Assembly (NCBI GenBank): GCA_015485995.1
Contig: WFSP01000045.1
Span: 1 to 12,630 of the forward strand
Source: Caldisericales bacterium
Lineage (GTDB): Bacteria; Caldisericota; Caldisericia; Caldisericales; Caldisericaceae
Direction of reading: 5' to 3'
Length of the DNA: 12,630 nt
Positions 1 through 6,067 of this stretch are shown here, in pieces. Each line of letters starts with the position of its first letter. Position 1 is the stretch's first letter. Position numbers and translations under genes: made by a program. Under the pieces are notes generated by a model, which ran no database searches, had not been told where the DNA came from, and was given only the letters and a program-made list of their open reading frames with translations.

Positions 1-52
1 AGATTGTAACAACAAGAGCTGTCAAAATAATTAACGTAATTACTTTCTTCAT
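1..52 (-). CDS. Partial gene: N-terminus of an exported or membrane protein
   Basis: Only the first 17 codons lie in the window; the gene continues beyond position 1. The peptide reads MKKVITLIILTALVVTI: two lysines followed by a hydrophobic stretch, as in the start of a signal peptide or an N-terminal membrane anchor. No cleavage site or lipobox is visible before the edge. I chose the ATG at 52-50 because AAGGAGG (66-60) lies 7 bases upstream. An in-frame ATG at 58-56 is only 1 base from that ribosome binding site and is unlikely to be used. The gene has its own near-perfect promoter at 82-109. Its function cannot be told from this fragment. Confidence 0.6.
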   Translation of the reverse strand, partial: MKKVITLIILTALVVTI

Positions 53-81
53 ATCCATTCCTCCTTAAATTAAATTTCGAT

Positions 82-109
82 ATTATACAAAAATAAATTT
101 GTGTGTCAA
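82..109 (-). promoter_or_regulatory. Consensus sigma-70 promoter for the partial gene at 1-52
   Basis: On the minus strand there is TTGACA (109-104), a 16-base spacer, then TATAAT (87-82); both hexamers match the consensus exactly. Transcription would start near 75, giving a leader of about 23 bases that contains the AAGGAGG at 66-60. It is the strongest promoter in the window by sequence and lies just downstream of the yggS stop codon. I see no terminator between yggS and this gene. Confidence 0.8.
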
Positions 110-133
110 TAGATAAGAAGGAAATTAACAAAA

Positions 134-796
134 TTATTTTGCCAGGCGCGGTCCAAAAAGTAAAGTTCCTAATCGCACAATATTTGCCCCTTCTTGGATT
201 GCAACCTTATAAGAAGAAGACATTCCCATAGATAAATAACGCATTTCAACGTTAGGTAGACTTAAATCTTTTATCTTATCGAAAAGTTCTCTTGTTAATT
301 TGAAATAAGGACGTAGTTTATTTGGATCATCAACAAGAGGGCCCATAGTCATTACTCCTTTTATTTTTACATAGGAAAATTCTGAAATTTCTTTGACCAA
401 TTGAATACAATTTTCAGGTAAAACTCCCGCTTTTTGAGGTTCACTCCCGCTATTTACCTCAATTAATACCGGCATAACTTTATCCAGTTGTTTGGCACGT
501 TTTTCTATTTCCAATGCAATTTCAACGGATGAAACAGTTTCTATCATATCAAATAATTCCACTATTTTCTTTACCTTTCTCTTCTGAATACTTCCAATAT
601 AGTGCCATTTAACGGTATGCTCTATACTATCAAAAATATCTTCCGCTTCCTGCAAGTAATTCTCTCCAATAATCCTTACACCGGCCCTAATAGCTTCTTT
701 TATTTCACTAAGGCTACGAGTTTTTACGGCAGCCACCATATCTACGCCGTCAGGCAATTCTGCAAGAATTCTCTTTGTATTTCCATATATACCCAT
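134..796 (-). CDS. yggS: YggS/PLPBP-family pyridoxal phosphate homeostasis protein
   Basis: The 220-residue protein belongs to the YggS/PROSC (PLPBP) family, single-domain TIM barrels that bind pyridoxal 5'-phosphate without known catalysis and help keep free PLP and amino-acid pools in balance in the cytoplasm. Visible signatures are the PLP-binding lysine K25 in AAVKTR, IGENYLQEA (43-51), WHYIGSIQKRKVK (64-76), EVNSGSEPQKAGV (113-125), KGVMTMGP (146-153) and the C-terminal phosphate-binding part LSMGMSSS...VRLGTLLFGPR. Length is close to the family norm of about 225-235. The ribosome binding site AAGGAGG (810-804) forms the last sense codons of nfo, 7 bases before the ATG, so the gene is probably co-transcribed with nfo. 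Family assignment is firm; the in vivo role is taken from homologues. Confidence 0.93.
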   Translation of the reverse strand: MGIYGNTKRILAELPDGVDMVAAVKTRSLSEIKEAIRAGVRIIGENYLQEAEDIFDSIEHTVKWHYIGSIQKRKVKKIVELFDMIETVSSVEIALEIEKRAKQLDKVMPVLIEVNSGSEPQKAGVLPENCIQLVKEISEFSYVKIKGVMTMGPLVDDPNKLRPYFKLTRELFDKIKDLSLPNVEMRYLSMGMSSSYKVAIQEGANIVRLGTLLFGPRLAK

Positions 797-800
797 ATCT

Positions 801-1640
801 CTACCTCCTTAAATTTTTTAAAATATTTATATTCTCTTTATAGGCGGCATCGCCACCGGGAGTTTCAAGAATGCCTGGAATATTTATAAAATTTTTATCG
901 TTTACTAACATTTCAAACGCTTTAATTCCAATTCTGCCTTTCCCAATTTCTTCATGCCTATCCATCTTAGAGCCCAATTCCTTTTTCGAATCATTGAGGT
1001 GAAATGCTTTTATTTTCTCTAAACCAAAAGTAAGTTTTATTTTTTTAATAAAACGATTATAAGCTTTCAGCGTTCTAATATCATATCCGGCTGCAAATAT
1101 ATGACAGGTATCAATGCATATGCCCACTCTTTCAGGATTTTTAACATGCTGAATTATATAATCAAGATGTTCAAGAAGATAACCTACATTTGTTCCTTCG
1201 CCTGCGGTGGTTTCAAGCAAAAGCATACTTTCTTTTGAAGAACTTCTCTGAAAAACTTTGTCGATACTTTTAGATATCTTTTTCAACGCATATTTCTCGC
1301 CCTTTCCTTTATGGGCACCCGGATGGAATACAAGATATCTTATTCCTAATTTTTCGGCACGCTCAAGATCAACAGCAAGATCATTAATAGAGCGAGAATG
1401 AGTTTTCTCATCAGGGCTTGCTAAATTTACAAGGTAAGAAGAATACACAGTTCCTTGAATTACACCCGTTTCCAATAAATTGTGCTTAAATTTGTTTATT
1501 TCCTCTTCCGACAGATTGGGTATTTTCCACTGCATCTGATTCTTTGTAAATATCTGAAAGGTTTCACATCCAATACGTTTTGCGTGTAACGGTGCGTTAG
1601 AAACACCTCTTGCAATTGAAACATGAGCACCTAAAATCAT
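801..1640 (-). CDS. nfo: Endonuclease IV (AP endonuclease), with one variant zinc ligand
   Basis: The 279-residue protein is endonuclease IV, the trinuclear-zinc TIM-barrel enzyme that cuts DNA 5' of abasic sites and removes blocked 3' ends in base excision repair. It opens with GAHVSIARG, has FTKNQMQW (31-38), and keeps most metal ligands by alignment from memory to E. coli Nfo: H106 (FHPGAH), E143 (ETTAG), D177 and H180 (CIDTCHIFAAGYD), H214 (FHLNDSK), D227 and H229 (MDRHEEIGKG), E259 (ILET). The exception is the ligand equivalent to E. coli H69: here the motif reads VYSSYLVNL, with Y66 where family members have His. The start overlaps the preceding small ORF by 4 bases (ATGA); GAGG lies 7 bases upstream. 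The gene ends in AGG AGG TAG, which is also the ribosome binding site of yggS. Confidence 0.95.
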   Translation of the reverse strand: MILGAHVSIARGVSNAPLHAKRIGCETFQIFTKNQMQWKIPNLSEEEINKFKHNLLETGVIQGTVYSSYLVNLASPDEKTHSRSINDLAVDLERAEKLGIRYLVFHPGAHKGKGEKYALKKISKSIDKVFQRSSSKESMLLLETTAGEGTNVGYLLEHLDYIIQHVKNPERVGICIDTCHIFAAGYDIRTLKAYNRFIKKIKLTFGLEKIKAFHLNDSKKELGSKMDRHEEIGKGRIGIKAFEMLVNDKNFINIPGILETPGGDAAYKENINILKNLRR

Positions 1641-1822
1641 CTTTTTACCTCATATTTATGATAATAAGAAGCTTTTTGCATTGAAAGAAAATTTGTAACA
1701 ATGAATAAAGGGACATTCTCTATCCGGAAGAACGATAATCTACCCATAATACGGACTATTTCTTGAATACCTATACCAAAGGGGTTTGCAACAAACTTAT
1801 ATTTTTTAACTAATAATTTCAT
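1637..1822 (-). CDS. Small unknown ORF (61 aa), possibly translated from a leaderless mRNA
   Basis: This 61-residue ORF directly precedes nfo and overlaps it by 4 bases (ATGA), a layout typical of translational coupling. I do not recognise the protein. It is basic (many Lys and Arg), has a moderately hydrophobic middle (VPLFIVTNFL, about residues 37-46), no cysteines and no clear domain or signal peptide. No Shine-Dalgarno sequence precedes the ATG. Instead an extended -10 element (1837-1829) ends 6 bases before it, so the transcript would begin at or next to the A of the start codon. Alternatively, this is a non-coding 5' leader of about 180 bases for nfo. No other in-frame start with a ribosome binding site is seen. 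Confidence 0.42.
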   Translation of the reverse strand: MKLLVKKYKFVANPFGIGIQEIVRIMGRLSFFRIENVPLFIVTNFLSMQKASYYHKYEVKR

Positions 1823-1828
1823 AAGAGC

Positions 1829-1837
1829 ATTATAACA
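1829..1837 (-). promoter_or_regulatory. Extended -10 promoter of the ORF61-nfo-yggS operon
   Basis: The minus strand reads TGTTATAAT across 1837-1829, an extended -10 element (TGnTATAAT). No good -35 is present at normal spacing (closest is TTGGGA with a 19-base spacer), which fits an extended -10 promoter. The start point expected about 7 bases downstream falls on the A of the ATG at 1822. The upstream contacts of this promoter would overlap the aminotransferase promoter at 1843-1870. Confidence 0.6.
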
Positions 1838-1842
1838 CTTAT

Positions 1843-1870
1843 TTGCAGTTTTTTCCCAATAATATATAAT
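1843..1870 (+). promoter_or_regulatory. Promoter of the aminotransferase gene
   Basis: TTGCAG (1843-1848), a 16-base spacer and TATAAT (1865-1870). Transcription would start near 1877, giving a leader of about 26 bases with AAGGAGG at 1888-1894, 8 bases before the ATG at 1903. It is divergent from and partly overlaps the nfo-operon promoter, so polymerase at one may hinder the other. Confidence 0.7.
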
Positions 1871-1902
1871 GTTAATGGATGAAAATTAAGGAGGTTTAAA
1901 CG

Positions 1903-3114
1903 ATGACAATAAACTGGAATGACAAATTTTCAGAAAGAAGCCTTACTATGAAGGCCTCGGCTATCAGAGAATTATTAAAACTTGTAGACAATCCGGAGAT
2001 TATTTCACTTGCAGGTGGTATGCCTGATCCTACGCTTTTTCCTAAAGAAATAATAGCGAATATCTCAAAAGAGGTTTTCGCAAATCATGGGGGAAAAGCC
2101 TTGCAGTACGGAGCAACTGAGGGCATCCCATCGTTACGGGAAACATTAGTTAAGGAGGGAATTGATGAGGGGATTAAAAACCTGAAAAAGGAAAATCTTA
2201 TTGTAACAACAGCTTCGCAGCAAGGATTAGATCTTATAGCTAAAATTTTTATAAACCCTGGGGATACTATTATCGTGGAGGCACCTTCATATGTTGGAGG
2301 ACTGCAAGCATTCAACGCCTTTCAGGCTAATTTTGTTACCGTTCCACTGGATAACGATGGAATAAGAACGGACATTTTGGAGGAAAAGTTAAAAGATTTA
2401 AAGGACAAGGGAGTTAATACTAAATTTATCTATCTGATACCAAACTTCCAGAATCCTGCAGGTGTAACGCTAAGCTTTGAGCGTAGAAAAGAAGTATTGA
2501 GTCTTTCCCACAAATATAATGTTTCCATTATCGAGGATGACCCTTACGGAGAAATTCGATTCGAAGGAAAATATCTTCCCTCCCTTATTACAATGGATGA
2601 AATTGGAAACGTCATTGCGCTTAGAACGTTTTCTAAAATATTGGCCCCTGGGCTTCGCCTAGGCTGGATAATAACAAATGAGGAAGTAATTCAGAAACTT
2701 GTATTGGCAAAGCAAGCATCGGATTTATGCTCTCCATCTGCAACACAATACATCGCAGATGCATTTATAAGGCAAGGGCATATGAACAATTATCTGGATC
2801 TTGTAAGAAAAACATACAAGGAGAAAAAAGATGTAATGCTCGCATCTCTTGAAAAGTATTTTCCAAAAGGAACAAGTTGGACAAAACCTGAAGGGGGAAT
2901 GTTTGTTTGGGTTACAGTTCCAGAGTATATAAACACTGATGAATTATTTAACAAAGCAATTGAGGAAAAAGTAGCATACGTAATAGGAAGTGCGTTTTAC
3001 CCTCACGGAGAAGATAAACACCATATCAGGTTGAACTTCACACTGCCGAGTAAAGAACAAATAGACGAAGGAATTAAACGGCTCGGGAAATTGCTTAAGA
3101 AAGAAATACACTAA
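1903..3114 (+). CDS. PLP-dependent class I/II aminotransferase (LysN/2-aminoadipate transaminase-like)
   Basis: The 403-residue protein is a fold-type I aminotransferase of the subgroup holding Thermus LysN (2-aminoadipate transaminase) and MocR-like enzymes. These move amino groups between amino acids (aromatic, branched-chain or aminoadipate) and 2-oxoglutarate. Seen: ISLAGGMPDP (34-43) near the N-terminus, LQYGATEGIPSLRE (67-80), the PLP pocket NFQNPAG (181-187), EDDPYGEIRF (211-220) with the pyridine-contacting Asp and Tyr, the Schiff-base lysine K245 in RTFSK, GLRLGW (250-255) and substrate-carboxylate R376 in HHIRLNF. There is no N-terminal winged-helix domain, so it is an enzyme and not a MocR regulator. 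It is a single-gene unit with its own promoter and terminator. The substrate cannot be fixed from sequence; no lysine-pathway genes are nearby. Confidence 0.9.
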   Translation: MTINWNDKFSERSLTMKASAIRELLKLVDNPEIISLAGGMPDPTLFPKEIIANISKEVFANHGGKALQYGATEGIPSLRETLVKEGIDEGIKNLKKENLIVTTASQQGLDLIAKIFINPGDTIIVEAPSYVGGLQAFNAFQANFVTVPLDNDGIRTDILEEKLKDLKDKGVNTKFIYLIPNFQNPAGVTLSFERRKEVLSLSHKYNVSIIEDDPYGEIRFEGKYLPSLITMDEIGNVIALRTFSKILAPGLRLGWIITNEEVIQKLVLAKQASDLCSPSATQYIADAFIRQGHMNNYLDLVRKTYKEKKDVMLASLEKYFPKGTSWTKPEGGMFVWVTVPEYINTDELFNKAIEEKVAYVIGSAFYPHGEDKHHIRLNFTLPSKEQIDEGIKRLGKLLKKEIH

Positions 3115-3115
3115 T

Positions 3116-3148
3116 AAAAAAAGCCCTGCAATAAAGCGGGGCTTTTTT
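3116..3148. terminator. Bidirectional rho-independent terminator between convergent genes
   Basis: GCCCTGC (3123-3129) pairs with GCGGGGC (3136-3142), a 7-bp stem with one G-T wobble and a 6-base loop AATAAA. It is flanked by an A-run on the left (3116-3122) and six T's on the right (3143-3148). The A/T symmetry lets it stop the aminotransferase transcript on the plus strand and the disulfide oxidoreductase transcript on the minus strand. Confidence 0.9.
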
Positions 3149-3165
3149 ACATTCAAATATATTTT

Positions 3166-3849
3166 TTACTTCAGAATAATTTTACCTGCACCCTTCATAA
3201 CATTTTCAAGGTAAGCATCCTCAGGCAAAGCCCCTTCAAATTGTACCTTATCATTAATGATAACTTTAGGCACAGCCTGCACGCTGTACTTTTGAGACCA
3301 TTCAGGGAACTCATTTGCTTCAATCATTACACCATTAATTTTGTCATTCTCCATTGCCATTTGGTGAGCAGTTCTCACCGCTCTCGGGCAATAAGGGCAA
3401 GAAGGAGTAACAAATACAAGGATTTCGGTTGGTTCAGTTATTCTTTTTAATTCAGTTTTTGTTTTTTCAGAAAGCGATGTTTTTCCTTTAGAAGCATCCA
3501 TAATATCTTCAAGAAGGGAAGAAAATTCATGTCCCGATGGTATGCCGTAGTATGAAACATTTTTATTTGTATTTTTGCCTTCAACAAAAAGCGCCGAAAT
3601 CTCCTTAACCTTATATTCTGCTTCTTTCTCTTTATTGTCTTTATATACCGTCAGGCTAACCTTATCGGATAATGCAACCAATTCTTTCACAATTTCTTCC
3701 GTATATGAAAAATATTGCGAATTAAACCTCGTTACTTTGTCGCCATTTTCACCCTGAAGAAACAAAACAAGTTCTACGGGGTCTTCCAGATTTTTCTCAA
3801 AAAGTTCCTTAATGTACTTTTCATCTTTTTCTTTTAATAATTTTTCCAT
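3166..3849 (-). CDS. Protein disulfide oxidoreductase (double thioredoxin fold, one active site)
   Basis: The 227-residue protein matches the PDO family of tandem glutaredoxin/thioredoxin folds, common in thermophiles and thought to handle cytoplasmic disulfides with electrons from thioredoxin reductase. The C-terminal fold has the redox motif CPYC (151-154) after LVFVTPS and the cis-proline segment VQAVPKVIIND (P194). The N-terminal fold is recognisable from the linker YYGIPSGHEFSSLLEDIMD (100-118) but contains no cysteine at all, so only one redox centre remains; some PDOs carry CxxC in both halves. The ribosome binding site is GAGGTG, a few bases before the ATG. It begins 12 bases after the trxB stop, so the two are almost certainly co-transcribed, and TrxB is the likely reductant. 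Confidence 0.88.
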   Translation of the reverse strand: MEKLLKEKDEKYIKELFEKNLEDPVELVLFLQGENGDKVTRFNSQYFSYTEEIVKELVALSDKVSLTVYKDNKEKEAEYKVKEISALFVEGKNTNKNVSYYGIPSGHEFSSLLEDIMDASKGKTSLSEKTKTELKRITEPTEILVFVTPSCPYCPRAVRTAHQMAMENDKINGVMIEANEFPEWSQKYSVQAVPKVIINDKVQFEGALPEDAYLENVMKGAGKIILK

Positions 3850-3861
3850 ACATTCACCTCT

Positions 3862-4842
3862 TTATTTAATAGATTTTATATATTTTTCAGCAGCAAATTC
3901 TGCAATGGCACCATCACCTGCTGCAGTTATTACCTGTCTCAACGGAGTGTTTCTAACGTCACCAACTGCAAAAATACCCTTTACGCTCGTCTCCCTATTT
4001 TGGTCAGTTACAATAAAACCTCGTTCTGTAACTTTCACAATATCCTTCACAATATCGCTATTAGGAGTTGTTCCGATAGCCGCAAATATTCCATTCACCT
4101 CAATAACAGTGCTTTTGCCGGTCTTTACATTTTTTACTTCAATGCCTTCTACCTTATTGTTACCTACAACATGGGCAGGGATAGAATCCCACTGAAATTT
4201 TATTTTCAAATTTGAGAAAGCCTCATCCTGAAGCGCCTTTACTGCCCTCAACTCGTCCCTTCTATGAATAACTATTACTTCTTTTGCAAATTTAGTAAGA
4301 TAAATTGCATCAGAAATTGCAGTATCTCCACCCCCTACAACAGCCACAATCTTATCCTTAAAAAATGCAGCGTCGCAGGTTGCACAATACGAAATGCCAT
4401 GACCTCTAAACTTTTCTTCTTCGGGTACGGGCAGCTTTACGGGATCAGCTCCAGTTGCAATGATAATCGCTTTAGCCTTAACTTCTCCATGCGAGGCAGT
4501 TTTAACTAAAAAAATGTTATCCTGCTTTTCTATAGACCTAACCTCATCTTGTACCAATTGTGAACCAAAGCGTACTGCCTGACTTTCTATTCGCTTGGTT
4601 AGCTCCTCCCCGGAAATTCCTTCAGGGAAACCAGGATAATTTTCTACCAAGTCGCTTACTGCAATTTGCCCGCCAGAGGCAAGCCGCTCAAAAATTAAAG
4701 TTTGCAATTTACTTCTGCCTGCATATATTCCTGCAGTAAGTCCTCCAGGCCCTGCACCAATTATCAAAATATCATAGAGAAAATCATTTTTTATTTTGTT
4801 CTCTGCGTCCTCATCAACAAATACATTGCTAAAATCGTCCAT
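3862..4842 (-). CDS. trxB: Thioredoxin-disulfide reductase (NADPH, FAD)
   Basis: The 326-residue low-molecular-weight thioredoxin reductase passes electrons from NADPH through FAD and a redox disulfide to thioredoxin-like proteins. Domains in order: FAD-binding Rossmann motif GAGPGG (29-34), ASGGQI (55-60), the dinucleotide-binding insert with active-site CATC (153-156), GGGDTA (170-175) and HRRDELRA (193-200), whose arginines are the usual sign of NADPH preference, then the FAD motif GIFAVGD (289-295). The start at 4842 has AAGGAGG 4 bases upstream. The first 20 residues (MDDFSNVFVDEDAENKIKND) form an acidic extension ahead of the first beta strand that most homologues lack. The gene heads a two-gene operon with the disulfide oxidoreductase. 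Confidence 0.94.
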   Translation of the reverse strand: MDDFSNVFVDEDAENKIKNDFLYDILIIGAGPGGLTAGIYAGRSKLQTLIFERLASGGQIAVSDLVENYPGFPEGISGEELTKRIESQAVRFGSQLVQDEVRSIEKQDNIFLVKTASHGEVKAKAIIIATGADPVKLPVPEEEKFRGHGISYCATCDAAFFKDKIVAVVGGGDTAISDAIYLTKFAKEVIVIHRRDELRAVKALQDEAFSNLKIKFQWDSIPAHVVGNNKVEGIEVKNVKTGKSTVIEVNGIFAAIGTTPNSDIVKDIVKVTERGFIVTDQNRETSVKGIFAVGDVRNTPLRQVITAAGDGAIAEFAAEKYIKSIK

Positions 4843-4872
4843 AGCACCTCCTTAACAAATTATTACGAGAGT

Positions 4873-4900
4873 AGTATACTTTTATAGAAAATAAAGTCAA
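4873..4900 (-). promoter_or_regulatory. Promoter of the trxB-PDO operon
   Basis: On the minus strand, TTGACT (4900-4895), a 16-base spacer, TATACT (4878-4873). Transcription would start near 4866, about 24 bases before the trxB ATG. The -35 hexamer lies only 6 bases past the rsfS stop codon and no terminator separates them, so read-through from rsfS is possible too. Confidence 0.75.
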
Positions 4901-4906
4901 TAGGTT

Positions 4907-5260
4907 TTATTGATTTCTTGACTTGGAAATTTCTGGTTCTATCTCACGCCACATACGTTCCAGATCATAAAACTCTCTTTTTTCGGGAAGTATAATATGG
5001 ACAATAACATCGCCATAGTCCATAACAATCCAATCCCCTATATCTTTTCCTTCTTCTGAGAAAGGAATATTTCCTTTTTTCTTGAGATTAAATTTTATTT
5101 CATCATAAATTGCTCTACTATGCTCAGTTACACTTGCTGAACAGATTACAAAATAATCTGCAAGTGTGGTAAGTTTCTTAACATTTACTACTACAACATC
5201 TTCACCTTTTTTGTCCTCAATAATTTTTACAATGTAGTTTACTAAATTTTTCCCTTTCAA
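4907..5260 (-). CDS. rsfS: Ribosome silencing factor RsfS
   Basis: RsfS (DUF143/Iojap family) binds ribosomal protein uL14 on the large subunit and blocks subunit joining when nutrients are low. Family marks are the N-terminal helix followed by EDKKGEDVVVVNVKKLTTLADYF, the ICSASVTEHSRAI segment, GDWIVMDYGDVIVHI and REFYDLERMW. I place the start at the TTG at 5260-5258 (117 residues): AGGAGG (5270-5265) sits 4 bases before it and the protein then begins like its relatives. An upstream in-frame ATG at 5275 would give 122 residues, but its ORF contains the ribosome binding site; it lies 7 bases after a -10 element and could only serve as a leaderless start. Unlike many bacteria, no nadD or obg gene is adjacent. 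Confidence 0.92.
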   Translation of the reverse strand: MKGKNLVNYIVKIIEDKKGEDVVVVNVKKLTTLADYFVICSASVTEHSRAIYDEIKFNLKKKGNIPFSEEGKDIGDWIVMDYGDVIVHIILPEKREFYDLERMWREIEPEISKSRNQ

Positions 5261-5282
5261 ATTGCCTCCTAACATTTTTTAT

Positions 5283-5288
5283 ATTATA
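5283..5288 (-). promoter_or_regulatory. Probable -10 element of rsfS
   Basis: TATAAT on the minus strand with no convincing -35 (TTTTCT, 5311-5306, at 17-base spacing). It lies 22 bases before the proposed TTG start and overlaps the spacer region of the divergent Roadblock-operon promoter. Confidence 0.45.
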
Positions 5289-5297
5289 TCCAATCTA

Positions 5298-5325
5298 TTG
5301 TTTTTAGAAAAATGTTTGTTATAAT
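5298..5325 (+). promoter_or_regulatory. Promoter of the long Roadblock-metG-nfn operon
   Basis: TTGTTT (5298-5303), a 16-base spacer, TATAAT (5320-5325). Transcription would start near 5332, leaving a very short leader with AAGGAGG at 5335-5341, 5 bases before the ATG at 5347. I see no further promoter or terminator downstream, so it may drive all eight plus-strand genes to the window end. Confidence 0.65.
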
Positions 5326-5346
5326 AATTTGAAGAAGGAGGCCAAT

Positions 5347-5715
5347 ATGAATAGCGGAGAATTTGAAGAAGCAGTAAAGTATATTGCAGATAACCTCGAA
5401 AGTTCTGTGTTTATTGGAATTGTTGGTAAAGATGGATTGCCTGTCGCTATTATTTCCAAAGAAAATTTTGAAAGGTCAGAAACCAGCGCCGAAATTGCGA
5501 GCATATTTAATAACGTTAACAACGTTTCTAAGGTTCTTGAAATGGGAGAATTTCAGGATTTATTTTTTAATTCTGAAAAATTTGGCTGTTTAGTTATAAA
5601 GGTAAATGAAGGATATTTTCTTGCAATAATTATGCACACACCTATAAACATTGGAAGGGCACGCCTTGAGGCAAAACGTATTATGCCAAAACTGAAAGAG
5701 ATGATCGAGAAATGA
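5347..5715 (+). CDS. Roadblock/LC7-family protein, first of a tandem pair
   Basis: The 122-residue protein looks like a stand-alone Roadblock/LC7 (MglB-like) domain, a dimerising alpha/beta fold that usually binds small Ras-like GTPases. Evidence is pattern-level: an N-terminal helix, a strand pair around SVFIGIVGKDGLPVAIIS (20-37), a helix with ETSAEIASIFNNV, another strand pair (CLVIKVNEGYFLAIIM) and a C-terminal helix. It has no signal peptide, membrane segment or cysteine pair. The start is the ATG with AAGGAGG 5 bases upstream; an in-frame TTG at 5329 precedes that ribosome binding site and is not used. It heads the operon and overlaps the next gene by 4 bases (ATGA). No GTPase gene is in the window, so its partner is unknown. 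Confidence 0.68.
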   Translation: MNSGEFEEAVKYIADNLESSVFIGIVGKDGLPVAIISKENFERSETSAEIASIFNNVNNVSKVLEMGEFQDLFFNSEKFGCLVIKVNEGYFLAIIMHTPINIGRARLEAKRIMPKLKEMIEK

Positions 5716-6056
5716 ACGGAATATTAGAAAAACTAAAAAATACATCAGGAGTTCTTTCTGTAGTTCTCACCGACAAAAACGGAACGTTGCTTTACAGCAG
5801 TTCGAGCTTAGATGCCTCTCCTACGGTAATCGCAGGCTTGTCTAGCGCTTTGGCAGGATACTTAAACAAATTAATGGAAAACACTTCCATGGGAAAATTT
5901 ACCGATACAATAATAAACGGAACGGTGGGCAGGGTCATCATCTGTCAATTAAACAATGAAAGCATTTTATCCGTATTTATGACCTCTTCCGGTAATTTGG
6001 GCCTTGTAAAATTTGCAATAACAAATACTATACAAAATTTAAATAATGTAAAATAA
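5712..6056 (+). CDS. Roadblock/LC7-family protein, second of a tandem pair
   Basis: The 114-residue protein has the same layout as its upstream neighbour and clearer Roadblock features: a starting helix (MNGILEKLKNTSGV), the strand-turn-strand SVVLTDKNGTLLYSSSS (15-31), a long helix with AGLSSALAGYLNKLME, then RVIICQLNNESILSVFMT (74-91) and GLVKFAITNTIQNL. Residues TDKNGTLL match the D-x-x-G turn usual in this family. The two proteins are only distantly alike, so a heterodimer or two homodimers are both possible. Its start codon lies in the ATGA overlap with the first gene and has no strong ribosome binding site, suggesting coupled translation. It is followed 11 bases later by metG. Confidence 0.65.
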   Translation: MNGILEKLKNTSGVLSVVLTDKNGTLLYSSSSLDASPTVIAGLSSALAGYLNKLMENTSMGKFTDTIINGTVGRVIICQLNNESILSVFMTSSGNLGLVKFAITNTIQNLNNVK

Positions 6057-6067
6057 GGGAGCATAAA

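Noticed and set aside
1903..3114. MocR/GntR-type transcription regulator
   Set aside because: The aminotransferase domain starts almost at residue 1; there is no DNA-binding winged helix.
3812..4195. 127-codon plus-strand frame, hydrophobic in places, over the end of trxB and start of the PDO gene
   Set aside because: It is antisense to two well-supported genes; the apparent hydrophobicity comes from reading AT-rich coding sequence backwards.
5329..5346. Upstream TTG start for the first Roadblock gene
   Set aside because: The six extra codons contain the AAGGAGG ribosome binding site that serves the ATG at 5347, and the TTG lies at or before the expected transcription start.
5496..5530. Small inverted repeat around AACGTTAACAACGTT inside the first Roadblock gene
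   Set aside because: It is short, lies within coding sequence and is likely chance in AT-rich DNA.
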